A DNA stretch of 64,000 nucleotides, taken from positions 2,542,001-2,606,000 of the forward strand of contig NC_009436.1 in assembly GCF_000016325.1 (NCBI RefSeq), read 5' to 3'. Source of the stretch: Enterobacter sp. 638 (GTDB lineage: Bacteria > Pseudomonadota > Gammaproteobacteria > Enterobacterales > Enterobacteriaceae). The translations under genes were made by a program, and so were the position numbers. Under the pieces are notes generated by a model that searched no databases, was not told where the DNA came from, and was given only the letters and a program-made list of their open reading frames with translations. This document shows, piece after piece, positions 21,101-30,415 of this stretch (positions are counted from its first letter, which is position 1; the number at the start of each line of letters is the position of its first letter).

Positions 21101-22228
21101 TTAACGCGGATAGCCTTCCAGCAGCACTTTCAGTCGATCGGCCATCAAATCACCACGCCAGCCCGCCATCATTTCCGGCAGGCCATTTTGCGTTTTCAGC
21201 TTCCAGTGCCAGTTCAGCAGTTGGTTAATCTGACGACGTGACGCCAGCAGTTCAGGACTCACTTTCTTTTCCGTCCCCACTTCCAGCACCAGCGCTTTGA
21301 TATCTTTGAACGCCTTACGATAGCCAGGCATATCCATCAGATTTAACAGCGGCTCAGGCAGTTGGTCTTCTGGCAGCTGTTGCGCTTGCGCGACCAACGC
21401 CAATAAGGTTTTCCCGTGGAAACGGATCTCGCTTCCGGACAAGCCAATGCTGTCCAGTTCACCCATGCTGCCCGGCATATAGCGCGCCACAGCCCAGAGG
21501 TGCTCTTCGCGAACCACAAAGTTCACGGCCAAATCGCGTTCACGCGCCTTACGCAGACGCCAGTCGGCCAGCAGTTGCAGGCAGGCAAGCTGACGGGTTC
21601 GCAGCTGCCAGGCGTTGGTGATATCGCGCCAGGCATCTTTCGGATCAACCGTTTCCTGACGGCGTTGCTGAGTCATGCGGCACTCATTCAGCGCCGCATC
21701 AAGCCAACCGGCGGCCTCGGCCTCTTTCATCAGCTGACCGGCGATAGGCAGCAGATAGAAAACGTCGGCGGCAGCATAATCAAGCTGACGTTCAGTCAGG
21801 GGGCGCGCCAGCCAGTCGGTGCGCGACTCGCTCTTGTCGAGCGCAATGCCGGTGTACTCTTCAACCATCGCGGCAAAACCCCATGAGAGCGGGCGGCCCG
21901 AGAATGCGGCCAGAATTTGCGTATCGATTAAGGGTTCCGGCATGATGCCAAAGGTGTTGAGAAACACTTCCAGATCTTCACTGCCCGCATGCAGATATTT
22001 GGTGATGGCCGTATTGAGCAGCAGTTCACGCATCGGCGACCAGTCGGTGATGCCGAGAGGGTCGATGAGAGACACATTCTTGCCATCGTACATCTGGATC
22101 AAACCTAACTGCGGATAGTAGGTCCGCGTGCGGACAAACTCGGTATCCAGAGCGATGGCGGGAAAGTCGCGGGTGACATCGCACAGCGTTGCCAGTGCGT
22201 CGTTGGTTGTGATCATCTGGTAATTCAA
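21101..22228 (-). CDS. rnd: Ribonuclease D
   Basis: 375 residues with the TTG start, exactly the E. coli length. RNase D trims tRNA 3' ends. DEDDy exonuclease motifs: ALDTEFVR near residue 28, AGSEDLEVFLN near residue 82, and the Tyr-type third motif QLDYAAADVFYL near residue 152. A C-terminal HRDC domain follows. E. coli rnd is also initiated at UUG, which is known to matter for its level. A longer frame begins nine codons upstream, but the homology starts at this TTG (LNYQMITT). Confidence 0.94.
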   Translation of the reverse strand: MNYQMITTNDALATLCDVTRDFPAIALDTEFVRTRTYYPQLGLIQMYDGKNVSLIDPLGITDWSPMRELLLNTAITKYLHAGSEDLEVFLNTFGIMPEPLIDTQILAAFSGRPLSWGFAAMVEEYTGIALDKSESRTDWLARPLTERQLDYAAADVFYLLPIAGQLMKEAEAAGWLDAALNECRMTQQRRQETVDPKDAWRDITNAWQLRTRQLACLQLLADWRLRKARERDLAVNFVVREEHLWAVARYMPGSMGELDSIGLSGSEIRFHGKTLLALVAQAQQLPEDQLPEPLLNLMDMPGYRKAFKDIKALVLEVGTEKKVSPELLASRRQINQLLNWHWKLKTQNGLPEMMAGWRGDLMADRLKVLLEGYPR

Positions 22229-22254
22229 AACGGTTTCTCTTAGGTTTGCGCCCA

Positions 22255-22280
22255 TAAAAAACGCCGGCTAAACCGGCGTC
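22255..22280 (-). terminator. Intrinsic terminator of fadD
   Basis: ACGCCGG-N5-CCGGCGT, followed on the minus strand by a T-tract (plus-strand A-tract 22255-22261). It lies between fadD and rnd, which run in the same direction. Confidence 0.85.
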
Positions 22281-22301
22281 TCATGGCGACTTACTCGAAG
22301 C

Positions 22302-23987
22302 TTAGGCTTTATTGTCCACTTTGGCGCGCGCTTCGTCACGTAATTCTCGTCGTAATATCTTCCCGACGTTCGATTTTGGTAGTTCATCGCGGAACTCGAC
22401 CAGCTTCGGCACTTTATATCCTGTGAGCTGACGGCGGCAGAAGGTGATGAGTTCATCTTCGGTCAGTGAGGATTCTTTCTTAACCACAAAAATCTTCACC
22501 GTCTCGCCGCTGCTCCCCGCAGAAACGCCAACGGCAGCCACTTCCAGCACCCCGGTGTGCTGCATGACGACATCTTCAATTTCGTTGGGATAGACGTTGA
22601 AGCCGGAGACGAGAATCATGTCTTTCTTACGATCGACGATACGTAAGAATCCATCGTCATCCATCACCGCAATATCACCCGTATGCAGCCAGCCGTCTTT
22701 CATGATTTCATCAGTGGCGTCAGGTCGCTGCCAGTAGCCCAGCATCACCTGAGGACCTTTGACGCACAGTTCACCCGGTTCCCCGTGCGCAACTTCGTTA
22801 TCTTCGTCATCGACCAGCTTGGCTTCCGTTGAAGGAACCGGCAGACCAATGCTTCCGCTGTGGTAATCAATATCATGCGGATTCACGCTGACTAATGGCG
22901 CGCATTCCGTCAGGCCGTAGCCTTCAAGCAGGTATTGGCCCGTGAGTTTAACCCAGCGTTCGGCCACGGCTTGCTGAACGGGCATCCCGCCGCCCGCCGA
23001 AAGATGAAGGGTAGAAAAATCGAGCTGCTGGAACTCTTTATTATTTAATAGCGCATTAAAGAGCGTATTCACGCCCGTCATCGCCGTAAACGGATATTTC
23101 GCCAGCTCTTTAACCAGGCCTGGAATATCACGTGGGTTGGTGATTAACAGGTTTTGTCCGCCCAGTTCGATAAACAGCAGGCAGTTCATGGTCAGCGCAA
23201 AAATGTGATACAGCGGCAATGCCGTGACCACCAGCTCTTTGCCACGATGCAGCAGCGGGCCGTAGGTCGCATTCACCTGCTCAAGATTGGCCAGCATATT
23301 GCGATGCGTCAGCATGGCACCTTTCGCCACGCCGGTCGTCCCGCCGGTGTATTGCAAGAACGCCAGATCGTCTGGCACCACGTCTGGCTTCACGTACTGC
23401 ATACGGTAGCCGTTGTGCAGCGCGCGGCGGAAAGAGATCGCGTCCGGAAGATGGTATTTCGGGACCAGACGCTTAACGTATTTGACGACGAAGTTAACCA
23501 GCGTGCCTTTGGCCGTCGAAAGCTGATCGCCCATGCGCGTCAGGATAACGTGGCGGATCTGCGTTTTTTCGACCACTTTTTCCAGGGTGTGGGCAAAGTT
23601 GGAGACAATGACAATCGCCGCTGCACCGCTGTCGTTCAACTGGTGTTCCAGCTCGCGTGGCGTATAGAGCGGGTTGACGTTGACCACGATCATGCCCGCA
23701 CGCAGAATTCCAAAAAGTGCCACCGGATACTGAAGCAGGTTTGGCATCATCAACGCGACGCGATCCCCTTTCTTCAGCCCTAAGCCTTCCTGCAGGTAAG
23801 CCGCAAACGCCCGGCTACGCTCTTCCAGTTTGCGGAAGGTCATCACTTCGCCCATGTTCACAAACGCAGGCTGATCGGCGTAGCGCGTGACGGAATTTTC
23901 AAATAATTCAACCAGGGATTGATAACGGTCAGGATTGATCTCCGCAGGAACATCTGCGGGATAACGGTTTAGCCAAACCTTCTTCAA
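22302..23987 (-). CDS. fadD: Long-chain acyl-CoA synthetase FadD
   Basis: 561 residues from a TTG start, exactly the E. coli length. The TTG ([13 protein letters not shown] follows) has an AGAGGTG Shine-Dalgarno; the ATG twelve codons upstream lacks homologous sequence. FadD activates exogenous fatty acids to acyl-CoA at the inner membrane. The AMP-binding motif is [18 protein letters not shown] near residue 213, and the FACS signature begins [12 protein letters not shown] near residue 431 and ends with [13 protein letters not shown]. An FadR-type operator lies upstream, so acyl-CoA, its own product, should induce it. Confidence 0.96.
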   Translation of the reverse strand: MKKVWLNRYPADVPAEINPDRYQSLVELFENSVTRYADQPAFVNMGEVMTFRKLEERSRAFAAYLQEGLGLKKGDRVALMMPNLLQYPVALFGILRAGMIVVNVNPLYTPRELEHQLNDSGAAAIVIVSNFAHTLEKVVEKTQIRHVILTRMGDQLSTAKGTLVNFVVKYVKRLVPKYHLPDAISFRRALHNGYRMQYVKPDVVPDDLAFLQYTGGTTGVAKGAMLTHRNMLANLEQVNATYGPLLHRGKELVVTALPLYHIFALTMNCLLFIELGGQNLLITNPRDIPGLVKELAKYPFTAMTGVNTLFNALLNNKEFQQLDFSTLHLSAGGGMPVQQAVAERWVKLTGQYLLEGYGLTECAPLVSVNPHDIDYHSGSIGLPVPSTEAKLVDDEDNEVAHGEPGELCVKGPQVMLGYWQRPDATDEIMKDGWLHTGDIAVMDDDGFLRIVDRKKDMILVSGFNVYPNEIEDVVMQHTGVLEVAAVGVSAGSSGETVKIFVVKKESSLTEDELITFCRRQLTGYKVPKLVEFRDELPKSNVGKILRRELRDEARAKVDNKA

Positions 23988-24059
23988 TGCATCACCTCTG
24001 AAATGAGCGTTCGTCGTCATCACAACCCCGATAATAAACAGTTCGTTAACATTATATTA

Positions 24060-24076
24060 ACTCAGCGTACCAGTTT
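24060..24076 (-). promoter_or_regulatory. Probable FadR operator of fadD
   Basis: The minus strand reads AACTGGTACGCTGAGT, close to the FadR operator form CTGGTnnGACnnG and to the E. coli fadD operator as I remember it. It lies 73-89 bases upstream of the fadD start. Confidence 0.6.
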
Positions 24077-24143
24077 ATTAATTGTTCAGATTTAAGGTTG
24101 CGAAGCGCGTCACTCTTTTTTTTGTGTTATCGCCGTAAAAAAC

Positions 24144-24170
24144 AGAGACAGCGGCTGAGCCGCTGTCTCT
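24144..24170 (-). terminator. Intrinsic terminator of yeaY
   Basis: A 12-bp perfect stem AGAGACAGCGGC-tga-GCCGCTGTCTCT, followed on the minus strand by a T-tract. Confidence 0.85.
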
Positions 24171-24190
24171 TATCTAATAATAACAATGAG

Positions 24191-24772
24191 TTACTCTGTA
24201 ACGATGGTCTGTACCTGCGCCGGACCTGGGTTATACCAGCCCCATCCACCGTAGCCGTAACGGTAGGGATGCGGACCCCAGAACCAGGGATCGATCGGCT
24301 GCGGCGGCAGCATAACCTGCTGCGTGACGCGCCAGCGTTTATAGCCGTTCGCCTGCATCGTCATAAATTTATACGGCGTGCTGCCGATTTTGCCTTGAAC
24401 CGCGCCAGTGATTGGCCCGACAACCGTGACCAGCTGTCCACGGAAATCAACCGGATCGAGGAAACCATTTACATCAGCGTAAATACGCCCACGGGAGGCT
24501 TCTCCCAGCACGGGCCGTGCGCCGCTATCCAGCGGAACCGTTGCAATCTCGAGCCGGGTTTTGCCCTGCTGATTGATAACCTCAACCACTTTCCCGCCAA
24601 AACGCGCTTCCTGCCCGACGTACAGTTCAGGGGCATTCATCACTCGCACCAGATCTTGCTGCGGCGTAGGGCTGGTTCCTTTGATCGCGTCAGGGACGGT
24701 CACACAACCACTCAACGCGACGGCAATCGCACTCGCCATAATCAGACGTACAACTTTCTTTTGAACCGCCAT
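24191..24772 (-). CDS. yeaY: Slp-family outer-membrane lipoprotein YeaY
   Basis: 193 residues, the E. coli YeaY length. The lipoprotein signal ends at the lipobox [11 protein letters not shown] (Cys22). The Slp domain follows: [43 protein letters not shown]. The C-terminus is rich in Pro, Trp, Tyr and Gly ([21 protein letters not shown]). Slp proteins are starvation- or acid-induced; YeaY in E. coli is linked to the sigma-E envelope response. Function unknown. Confidence 0.92.
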   Translation of the reverse strand: MAVQKKVVRLIMASAIAVALSGCVTVPDAIKGTSPTPQQDLVRVMNAPELYVGQEARFGGKVVEVINQQGKTRLEIATVPLDSGARPVLGEASRGRIYADVNGFLDPVDFRGQLVTVVGPITGAVQGKIGSTPYKFMTMQANGYKRWRVTQQVMLPPQPIDPWFWGPHPYRYGYGGWGWYNPGPAQVQTIVTE

Positions 24773-24809
24773 GATGCGACTCCCTTTTCTCAGCTCTTAT
24801 TACTGAGAT

Positions 24810-25505
24810 TCACGCTCTGCCTGGAAGTTTCTTCCAGGCGACTTCATTTCGCAAATAAACTGGCTCAGCCTGTTCAACTGCAACGGTTTTTCCCGCAGCA
24901 AAGCGCTGACATGCGATTGGCAGCATATCTTCTGCCGCCGGCAGCAACATGTTGCCATCGACCAGCGTCAGACCACTTTCGTTGGCCATGTCCGGCCAGG
25001 CTGGCCATCCCGTTCCCACAGTAGCCCAATCGCCAGAAAGAAGTTTCAACCGCTCGCCAACGGCTTCTGGTTTGAGCACGCATTCGGTCTCTTCACCGTG
25101 CCAGATACCCTGCTCATCGCGGGTGTATTCCGCCCAGTAGACTTCACCCATGCGCGCGTCAATAGCCGCCAGCACACGCGTTGCGCCAGTTTTTCGGAAA
25201 GCGCCTTGCGCCATAGTGGCAAGCGTTGATACGCCGATCATCGGAAGATTCGCGCCCAGCGCCAGGCCCTGCGCAATGCCGATGCCGATGCGCACGCCGG
25301 TGAAGCTGCCTGGCCCACGGCCAAACGCCAGCGCGTCAAGTTCAGTTAAGGAGGTGTTACCCTGGTTCAAAATGTCTTTTACCAGCGGCAGAATACGTTG
25401 GGTATGTTCCCGGGGGCACTCTTCAAAATGGGCAAAGAGGTTACCGTTATCCCAGAGGGCGGCAGAACACGCCTCTGTTGCGGTATCAATAGCCAGAATT
25501 CGCAT
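24810..25505 (-). CDS. tsaB: tRNA threonylcarbamoyladenosine subunit TsaB
   Basis: 231 residues, the same as E. coli. It acts as scaffold for TsaD in forming the t6A modification at position 37 of ANN-decoding tRNAs. The ASKHA fold begins [29 protein letters not shown] (residues ~65-77) is the characteristic glycine-rich loop. It lacks the metal-binding His pair of TsaD, as expected. It is downstream of yoaA on the same strand with a 65-base gap. Confidence 0.95.
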   Translation of the reverse strand: MRILAIDTATEACSAALWDNGNLFAHFEECPREHTQRILPLVKDILNQGNTSLTELDALAFGRGPGSFTGVRIGIGIAQGLALGANLPMIGVSTLATMAQGAFRKTGATRVLAAIDARMGEVYWAEYTRDEQGIWHGEETECVLKPEAVGERLKLLSGDWATVGTGWPAWPDMANESGLTLVDGNMLLPAAEDMLPIACQRFAAGKTVAVEQAEPVYLRNEVAWKKLPGRA

Positions 25506-25570
25506 GGGTCTCGCGCTCTCGCAGTGGTCAGTCAGAAAATGGCGCGCATCTTAGCACACTCCACGGCGAA

Positions 25571-27481
25571 TTACTCCGCCGGTGGATTCGCCAGGAAACG
25601 CACGGCACGATTGATGTCGCGGGTGCGTGGCGCGGGCGGCAAACTCGCCAGAAACGTCGCGCCGTATGGACGCATCACCAGACGGTTGTCGCAAATAACC
25701 AGCACGCCGCGGTCATCGATATCACGAATCAGACGTCCAACGCCCTGTTTCAGGGTGATCACCGCATCCGGCAACTGCACGTCATCAAACGGGTCGCCGC
25801 CACGTAGACGGCAATCTTCCATGCGCGCTTTGAGCAGCGGGTCGTCAGGAGAGGTGAACGGTAATTTGTCGATAATGACCAGCGACAGCGCGTCGCCGCG
25901 CACGTCCACCCCTTCCCAGAAGCTGCTGGTCGCCACCAGCAATGCGTTACCGGCGGTGACGAACTGCTGCAGAAGTTGACCTTTGCTGGTTTCTCCCTGT
26001 AACAGGACAGGCAGCGTCATCGTGGCGCGAAACTGTTCCGCCAGGTCGCGCATCATCGCGTGCGACGTGCACAGCATAAAGCAGCGGCCATTGTTGGCTT
26101 CGATCATCGGCTTAAGCATCGCCGCCAAATGCCGCGCGGCGCCCGGTTGATTGGGCAGCGGCAAATTACGTGGGACGCACAGTAACGCCTGCGTTTGGTA
26201 ATCAAACGGGCTAGGCAGCAACAGTGATTCTGTGTTTTCAATGCCCAGACGTTCGGTGAAGTGATGGAGATCGTCATTCACCGACAGCGTGGCGGAGGTG
26301 AAAATCCAGCTGCCCGGTTTCTGGGCCATCACTTCTTTGAATTTATCCGCCACGGTCAGCGGCGTCAGGGCGAGCGTGAACTGGCGAGCGGTGCATTCGT
26401 ACCAGTAGCTAAAACCGGGCTGGTTGGTCTCTTTCAGGCGTTTCAGACGCGTGCGATAGAGCGTGGCGCGTTCAAATGCCGCATCCAGCAAGGCGCTGCG
26501 GCCAAGCGATAGTTTAGCCACGTCGTAGCACAACTCCAGCGCGTCATCGAGAAGCAACAGCGCGCGTTGAATATTGCTGTCAGCCAGCAGTTCTCGTAGG
26601 TTACCGCGAAAACCCGGTTCACCGAGTTGCAGGCGGAAATCCTGCGCGCTTTGCGCGAGACGATCGGCGCATTTCTGCAACTGCTGGGTATCCCGTAATT
26701 CGGTGCGGTAGGCAATGGTGAAATCTTTAGCCAGATCCTGCAGCTGACGGCTGGACAGCGACTGACCGAAATACTGGCTGGCGATATCCGGTAACTGATG
26801 CGCTTCATCAAAGATCATCACTTCCGCCTCGGGGATCAGTTCACCAAAGCCGCTGTCTTTAACCACCATATCCGCCAGGAATAAGTGGTGGTTAACCACC
26901 ACCACGTCGGCGTCCATCGCGGTTTTACGCGCTTTGACGACAAAACAATCTTTATACACTGGGCAGTCGCTGCCAAGGCAGTTATCGTTGGTGCTGGTGA
27001 CCAACGGCCACGCCTGAGAATCTTCTGCGACGCTCGCACAAGTGCTGATGTCCCCGTCGGTGGTTTGATTCGCCCACGCGCGCAGAATAATCACGTCGCT
27101 GAGGGTTTGTACCGGCAGGTCACCACCAGCAAGAGCCTGCGCTTCGAGGCGCTCCAGACAGAGATAGTTTGAGCGGCCTTTTAGCAGCGCCAGACGGCCT
27201 TTGTATTTCAGCGCTTTGGCCACCGTCGGCAAATCGCGACTGTAGAGCTGATCCTGCAACGCTTTCGAGCCGGTAGAGATGATCACTTTCTTTTTTGCAC
27301 GCAACGCCGGCGCGAGATAGGCATACGTTTTGCCCGTGCCGGTTCCCGCCTCAACTACCAGGGGCTGGGTGTTTTGAATGGCGCGGGTTACCGCTTCCGC
27401 CATGTGCCGTTGTGGCTCACGCGGCTTGAAACCGGGAATCGCCTGCGCTAACTGGCCTTCTGCTGCAAAATCGTCTGCCAC
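25571..27481 (-). CDS. yoaA: DinG/XPD-family DNA helicase YoaA
   Basis: 636 residues, as in E. coli. An SF2 iron-sulfur helicase. Walker A is VVEAGTGTGKTYAYLAP near residue 43; the four Fe-S cysteines are in CASVAEDSQAW, NDNCLGSDCP and KDCFV (residues ~163-190); the DEAH box is VMIFDEAHQLPD near residue 228. C-terminal motif VI is VGRLIRDIDDRGVLVICDNR. YoaA pairs with the HolC subunit of DNA polymerase III and helps cells tolerate replication-blocking agents. Another holoenzyme gene, holE, is elsewhere in this window. Confidence 0.95.
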   Translation of the reverse strand: MADDFAAEGQLAQAIPGFKPREPQRHMAEAVTRAIQNTQPLVVEAGTGTGKTYAYLAPALRAKKKVIISTGSKALQDQLYSRDLPTVAKALKYKGRLALLKGRSNYLCLERLEAQALAGGDLPVQTLSDVIILRAWANQTTDGDISTCASVAEDSQAWPLVTSTNDNCLGSDCPVYKDCFVVKARKTAMDADVVVVNHHLFLADMVVKDSGFGELIPEAEVMIFDEAHQLPDIASQYFGQSLSSRQLQDLAKDFTIAYRTELRDTQQLQKCADRLAQSAQDFRLQLGEPGFRGNLRELLADSNIQRALLLLDDALELCYDVAKLSLGRSALLDAAFERATLYRTRLKRLKETNQPGFSYWYECTARQFTLALTPLTVADKFKEVMAQKPGSWIFTSATLSVNDDLHHFTERLGIENTESLLLPSPFDYQTQALLCVPRNLPLPNQPGAARHLAAMLKPMIEANNGRCFMLCTSHAMMRDLAEQFRATMTLPVLLQGETSKGQLLQQFVTAGNALLVATSSFWEGVDVRGDALSLVIIDKLPFTSPDDPLLKARMEDCRLRGGDPFDDVQLPDAVITLKQGVGRLIRDIDDRGVLVICDNRLVMRPYGATFLASLPPAPRTRDINRAVRFLANPPAE

Positions 27482-27613
27482 GTTTCTCTCTCACTGTATT
27501 TTTGCACAGGGATTATGTCAGCCCGCCCTCTTCTGTGCCAGTCGAAATAGTGACGAGTGCGGAACAATGTGGCAGTCTTGCCCATTGCGATGGAAAATAA
27601 TGAGGAAAAAGTG

Positions 27614-27958
27614 ATGACAATTTTGCGCATTGATGCCGAAGCCCGCTGGTCTGACGTCGTCGTACATAACCAAACCATTTACTACACTGGCGTACCGGAA
27701 AATCTGGACGCAGACGCATTTGAGCAAACCGCCAATACACTGGCACAAATTGATGCCATGCTGGAAAAACTGGGCAGCGAAAAGTCGCGGATTTTGGATG
27801 CGACGATTTTCCTGGCAAACAAAGACGATTTTGCAGCGATGAACAAAGCCTGGGATGCGTGGGTTGTGGCGGGTCACGCGCCTGTACGTTGTACCGTACA
27901 GGCCACGCTGATGAAGCCGGAATACAAGGTCGAGATCAAAATCATCGCGGCGGTTTAA
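27614..27958 (+). CDS. yoaB: RidA-like protein YoaB
   Basis: 114 residues from this ATG (SD TGAGGA), the E. coli length. A YjgF/RidA superfamily trimeric protein; the C-terminal signature is GHAPVRCTVQATL, including the catalytic-type Arg. RidA hydrolyses reactive enamine/imine intermediates. Subgroups differ in activity, so the reaction for YoaB should be taken as likely rather than shown. A frame extension to 27557 has no homology-like content. Confidence 0.93.
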   Translation: MTILRIDAEARWSDVVVHNQTIYYTGVPENLDADAFEQTANTLAQIDAMLEKLGSEKSRILDATIFLANKDDFAAMNKAWDAWVVAGHAPVRCTVQATLMKPEYKVEIKIIAAV

Positions 27959-27964
27959 GCCCAA

Positions 27965-28150
27965 TTACTCTTCGTCGTCTTCATCATCAAAAAGCGCCAC
28001 TATCCGCTCGCCGGTGTGGGTGGCGCGAATTTCCTGAGCCACCGTTGTAATGGCCTCTCCGCTACTCATGCCCTGGGTCATGAGTTCCTGAATTCGCTCT
28101 ACCGCTTTTTGCTGCTGTTCGTGGCTCAGGGAAGGTAAACCTGCAAACAT
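27965..28150 (-). CDS. yoaH: UPF0181 protein YoaH
   Basis: 61 residues (E. coli 59). The ATG at 28150 has a GGAG SD six bases upstream. The conserved N-terminus is [23 protein letters not shown], then QGMSSGEAI, and an acidic C-terminal tail (FDDEDDEE). A small soluble helical protein of unknown function, convergent with yoaB. Confidence 0.92.
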
Positions 28151-28211
28151 TGTCAACTCCTGCTAAATTATCTGCGCTCATTATTTCACGCTGCCCGGTA
28201 GTATGCCACAC

Positions 28212-29570
28212 ATGAAGACATTACCCCCCACTGTCATTACATTGCCGTGGCGCCATGACGCCGCCGAATTCTGGTTTACGCGCTTAAGCCCTCTCCCCTG
28301 GGCAATGCTGCTGCATTCCGGGTACGCGGATCATCCTTATAGCCGCTTTGATATTCTGGTGGCTGACCCACTGACGACACTGGTCACCGAGGGTGATATC
28401 ACGCGCATTACCTCTGCGCGCTCTCGTTTTTCTCATGAAGATCCGCTGACGTTACTTGAACACGAGATCCACGCGCTGGCACTGCCTACGGATTCCCATC
28501 CTGACCTGCCTTTTCAGGGCGGGGCGCTGGGCCTTTTTGGTTACGATTTGGGTCGTCGGTTCGAAACGCTGCCTAATATGGCGCAGAATGATATTTTGCT
28601 GCCGGATATGGCGGTGGGGTTGTATGACTGGGCAATCATTGTCGATCACCACAAAAAAGTGGTTTCGCTTCTCAGCCATTCGGACGTAAATGCCCGACTG
28701 GCATGGCTTGACGCACAACCCGTGCCCGAGACGGCTGAGTTTTCGCTAACGTCTGCGTGGCGCTCAAATATGAGCGCCGAGGACTATGCTGAAAAGTTCG
28801 GGCAGGTTCAGGCGTATTTACACAGCGGTGACTGCTATCAGGTAAATCTCGCCCAACGATTCCAGGCCACGTATCGCGGTGATGAATGGCAGGCGTTTAA
28901 GCATTTAAACGCGAACAATCGTGCGCCGTTCAGCGCGTTTCTGCGCCTGGAACAGGGCGCAATCCTGAGTCAGTCGCCAGAGCGTTTTATACATCTGGCT
29001 GATGGAGCCATTCAGACGCGCCCGATTAAGGGCACGCTTCCGCGTCTGCCAGACCCCGAAGCCGATCGCGAGCAGGCCGAAAAATTGGCCGCATCCCCGA
29101 AAGATCGTGCCGAGAATCTGATGATTGTCGATTTAATGCGTAACGATATTGGGCGTGTTGCGGTGCCGGGGAGCGTACGCGTCCCGGAACTGTTTGTCGT
29201 GGAGCCGTTCCCGGCGGTTCATCATCTGGTCAGCACCATTACAGCCCAGCTTCCTGCCAGCCGTTCCGCCTGCGATCTGCTGCGCGCGGCGTTTCCTGGC
29301 GGATCAATCACCGGTGCCCCAAAAGTCCGTGCGATGCAAATTATCGACGAACTGGAGCCGCATCGTCGTAACGCCTGGTGCGGAAGCATTGGTTATGTGA
29401 GCGTGTGCGGCACCATGGACACCAGCATTACCATTCGTACCCTGACGGCCTGCGACGGACAACTCTATTGTTCCGCAGGGGGCGGCATCGTGGCCGACAG
29501 TCAGGTCGATGCTGAATATCAGGAAACGTTTGATAAAGTAAACCGCATCCTGCAACAACTGGAGAGCTAA
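28212..29570 (+). CDS. pabB: Aminodeoxychorismate synthase component I, PabB
   Basis: 452 residues from this ATG (E. coli 453); an ATG three codons upstream at 28203 is an alternative. PabB makes 4-amino-4-deoxychorismate from chorismate with ammonia from PabA, the first step to p-aminobenzoate and folate. The chorismate-binding fold shows PIKGTLPR near residue 275 (with the nucleophilic Lys), DRAENLMIVDLMRNDIGRV, and FPGGSITGAPKVRAM. The N-terminal segment LPFQGGALGLFGYDLGRRFE is typical of the TrpE/PabB N-domain. It is followed three bases later by nudL. Confidence 0.95.
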   Translation: MKTLPPTVITLPWRHDAAEFWFTRLSPLPWAMLLHSGYADHPYSRFDILVADPLTTLVTEGDITRITSARSRFSHEDPLTLLEHEIHALALPTDSHPDLPFQGGALGLFGYDLGRRFETLPNMAQNDILLPDMAVGLYDWAIIVDHHKKVVSLLSHSDVNARLAWLDAQPVPETAEFSLTSAWRSNMSAEDYAEKFGQVQAYLHSGDCYQVNLAQRFQATYRGDEWQAFKHLNANNRAPFSAFLRLEQGAILSQSPERFIHLADGAIQTRPIKGTLPRLPDPEADREQAEKLAASPKDRAENLMIVDLMRNDIGRVAVPGSVRVPELFVVEPFPAVHHLVSTITAQLPASRSACDLLRAAFPGGSITGAPKVRAMQIIDELEPHRRNAWCGSIGYVSVCGTMDTSITIRTLTACDGQLYCSAGGGIVADSQVDAEYQETFDKVNRILQQLES

Positions 29571-29573
29571 CGG

Positions 29574-30152
29574 ATGGAGACTCACGATTTAACTCTGGAC
29601 GATTTTTTGTCGCGTTTTCAGCTCTTGCGCCCGAAGATGAGTCGCGACGTGTTAAACCGCCGACAAGCCGCGGTGTTGATCCCGCTGGTGCGTCGCGAAC
29701 AGCCAGGCCTATTACTCACCAAACGCGCATCCCACATGCGTAAGCACCCGGGTCAGGTGGCGTTTCCCGGTGGTGCGGTGGATTCAACAGATGCATCGTT
29801 GATTGCCGCCGCGCTGCGAGAAGCTCACGAAGAGGTCGCCATTCCACCGGAAGTGGTTGAAATTATTGGCGTGCTACCGCCCGTGGATAGCGTGACCGGA
29901 TTTCAGGTCACCCCTGTCGTAGGCATTATTCCGCCCGATCTGCATTATCACGCGAGTGAAGAAGAAGTCGCCGCCGTATTCGAAATGCCCCTCAGCGAAG
30001 CGCTGCGTTTGAGCCGCTATCATCCGCTGGATATTCAACGTCGTGGGCACGATCACCGCGTGTGGTTATCCTGGTATCAGCATTATTTTGTTTGGGGCAT
30101 GACGGCGGGGATTATTCGCGAGCTGGCCCTGCAAATTGGAATGAAGCCTTAA
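29574..30152 (+). CDS. nudL: CoA pyrophosphatase NudL
   Basis: 192 residues, as in E. coli. The Nudix box [25 protein letters not shown] (Gx5Ex7REUxEExGU form, residues ~63-88) has the catalytic RE-x2-EE pattern in REAHEE. The preceding segment, [20 protein letters not shown], matches the UPF0035 motif of CoA-specific Nudix enzymes. It would cleave CoA to 3',5'-ADP and 4'-phosphopantetheine. It is three bases downstream of pabB, so the two are probably co-transcribed. Confidence 0.94.
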   Translation: METHDLTLDDFLSRFQLLRPKMSRDVLNRRQAAVLIPLVRREQPGLLLTKRASHMRKHPGQVAFPGGAVDSTDASLIAAALREAHEEVAIPPEVVEIIGVLPPVDSVTGFQVTPVVGIIPPDLHYHASEEEVAAVFEMPLSEALRLSRYHPLDIQRRGHDHRVWLSWYQHYFVWGMTAGIIRELALQIGMKP

Positions 30153-30415
30153 TTCTCCGTTACGCATTTCTACGCCAGGTGCGCGAATTTTGTGACGCGC
30201 ATCCTTCTCCTGCCTGCCGAAATCATGAGCATATATACTTTACTCAATGATTGCTGACACAAGTTTACCGTAGCGGTCTCAGCATTAGTAAATTCACTCA
30301 TTATCATTAGTTTTATTCATGTGAATAGTTCAGCCGATCCCGGGGTTCCCTCTTACACTATGCGCAGTTATAACATCGTTACTGGAACCCCAGTAACCCT
30401 GTCAGGAGTGAGAAA
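30153..30415 (+). promoter_or_regulatory. sdaA leader with two competing inverted repeats
   Basis: The 263 bases before sdaA hold two perfect inverted repeats sharing bases. Repeat A: GGGGTTCC (30342-30349) with GGAACCCC (30384-30391). Repeat B: GTTACTGG (30378-30385) with CCAGTAAC (30390-30397), loop of 4. They cannot form at once. Repeat B ends just before the GGAG SD. A possible -10 (TACACT, 30354-30359) would leave the left arm of A untranscribed, so A may be a protein site rather than RNA. The rest of the stretch shows nothing else. Confidence 0.45.

Noticed and set aside
23154..23783. 209-codon open frame antisense to fadD
   Set aside because: Shadow of the conserved AMP-binding domain; His/Gln/Arg-rich composition typical of antisense frames.
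24098..25024. 308-codon open frame across yeaY and tsaB on the plus strand
   Set aside because: It crosses two conserved genes and a terminator and has a low-complexity antisense composition.
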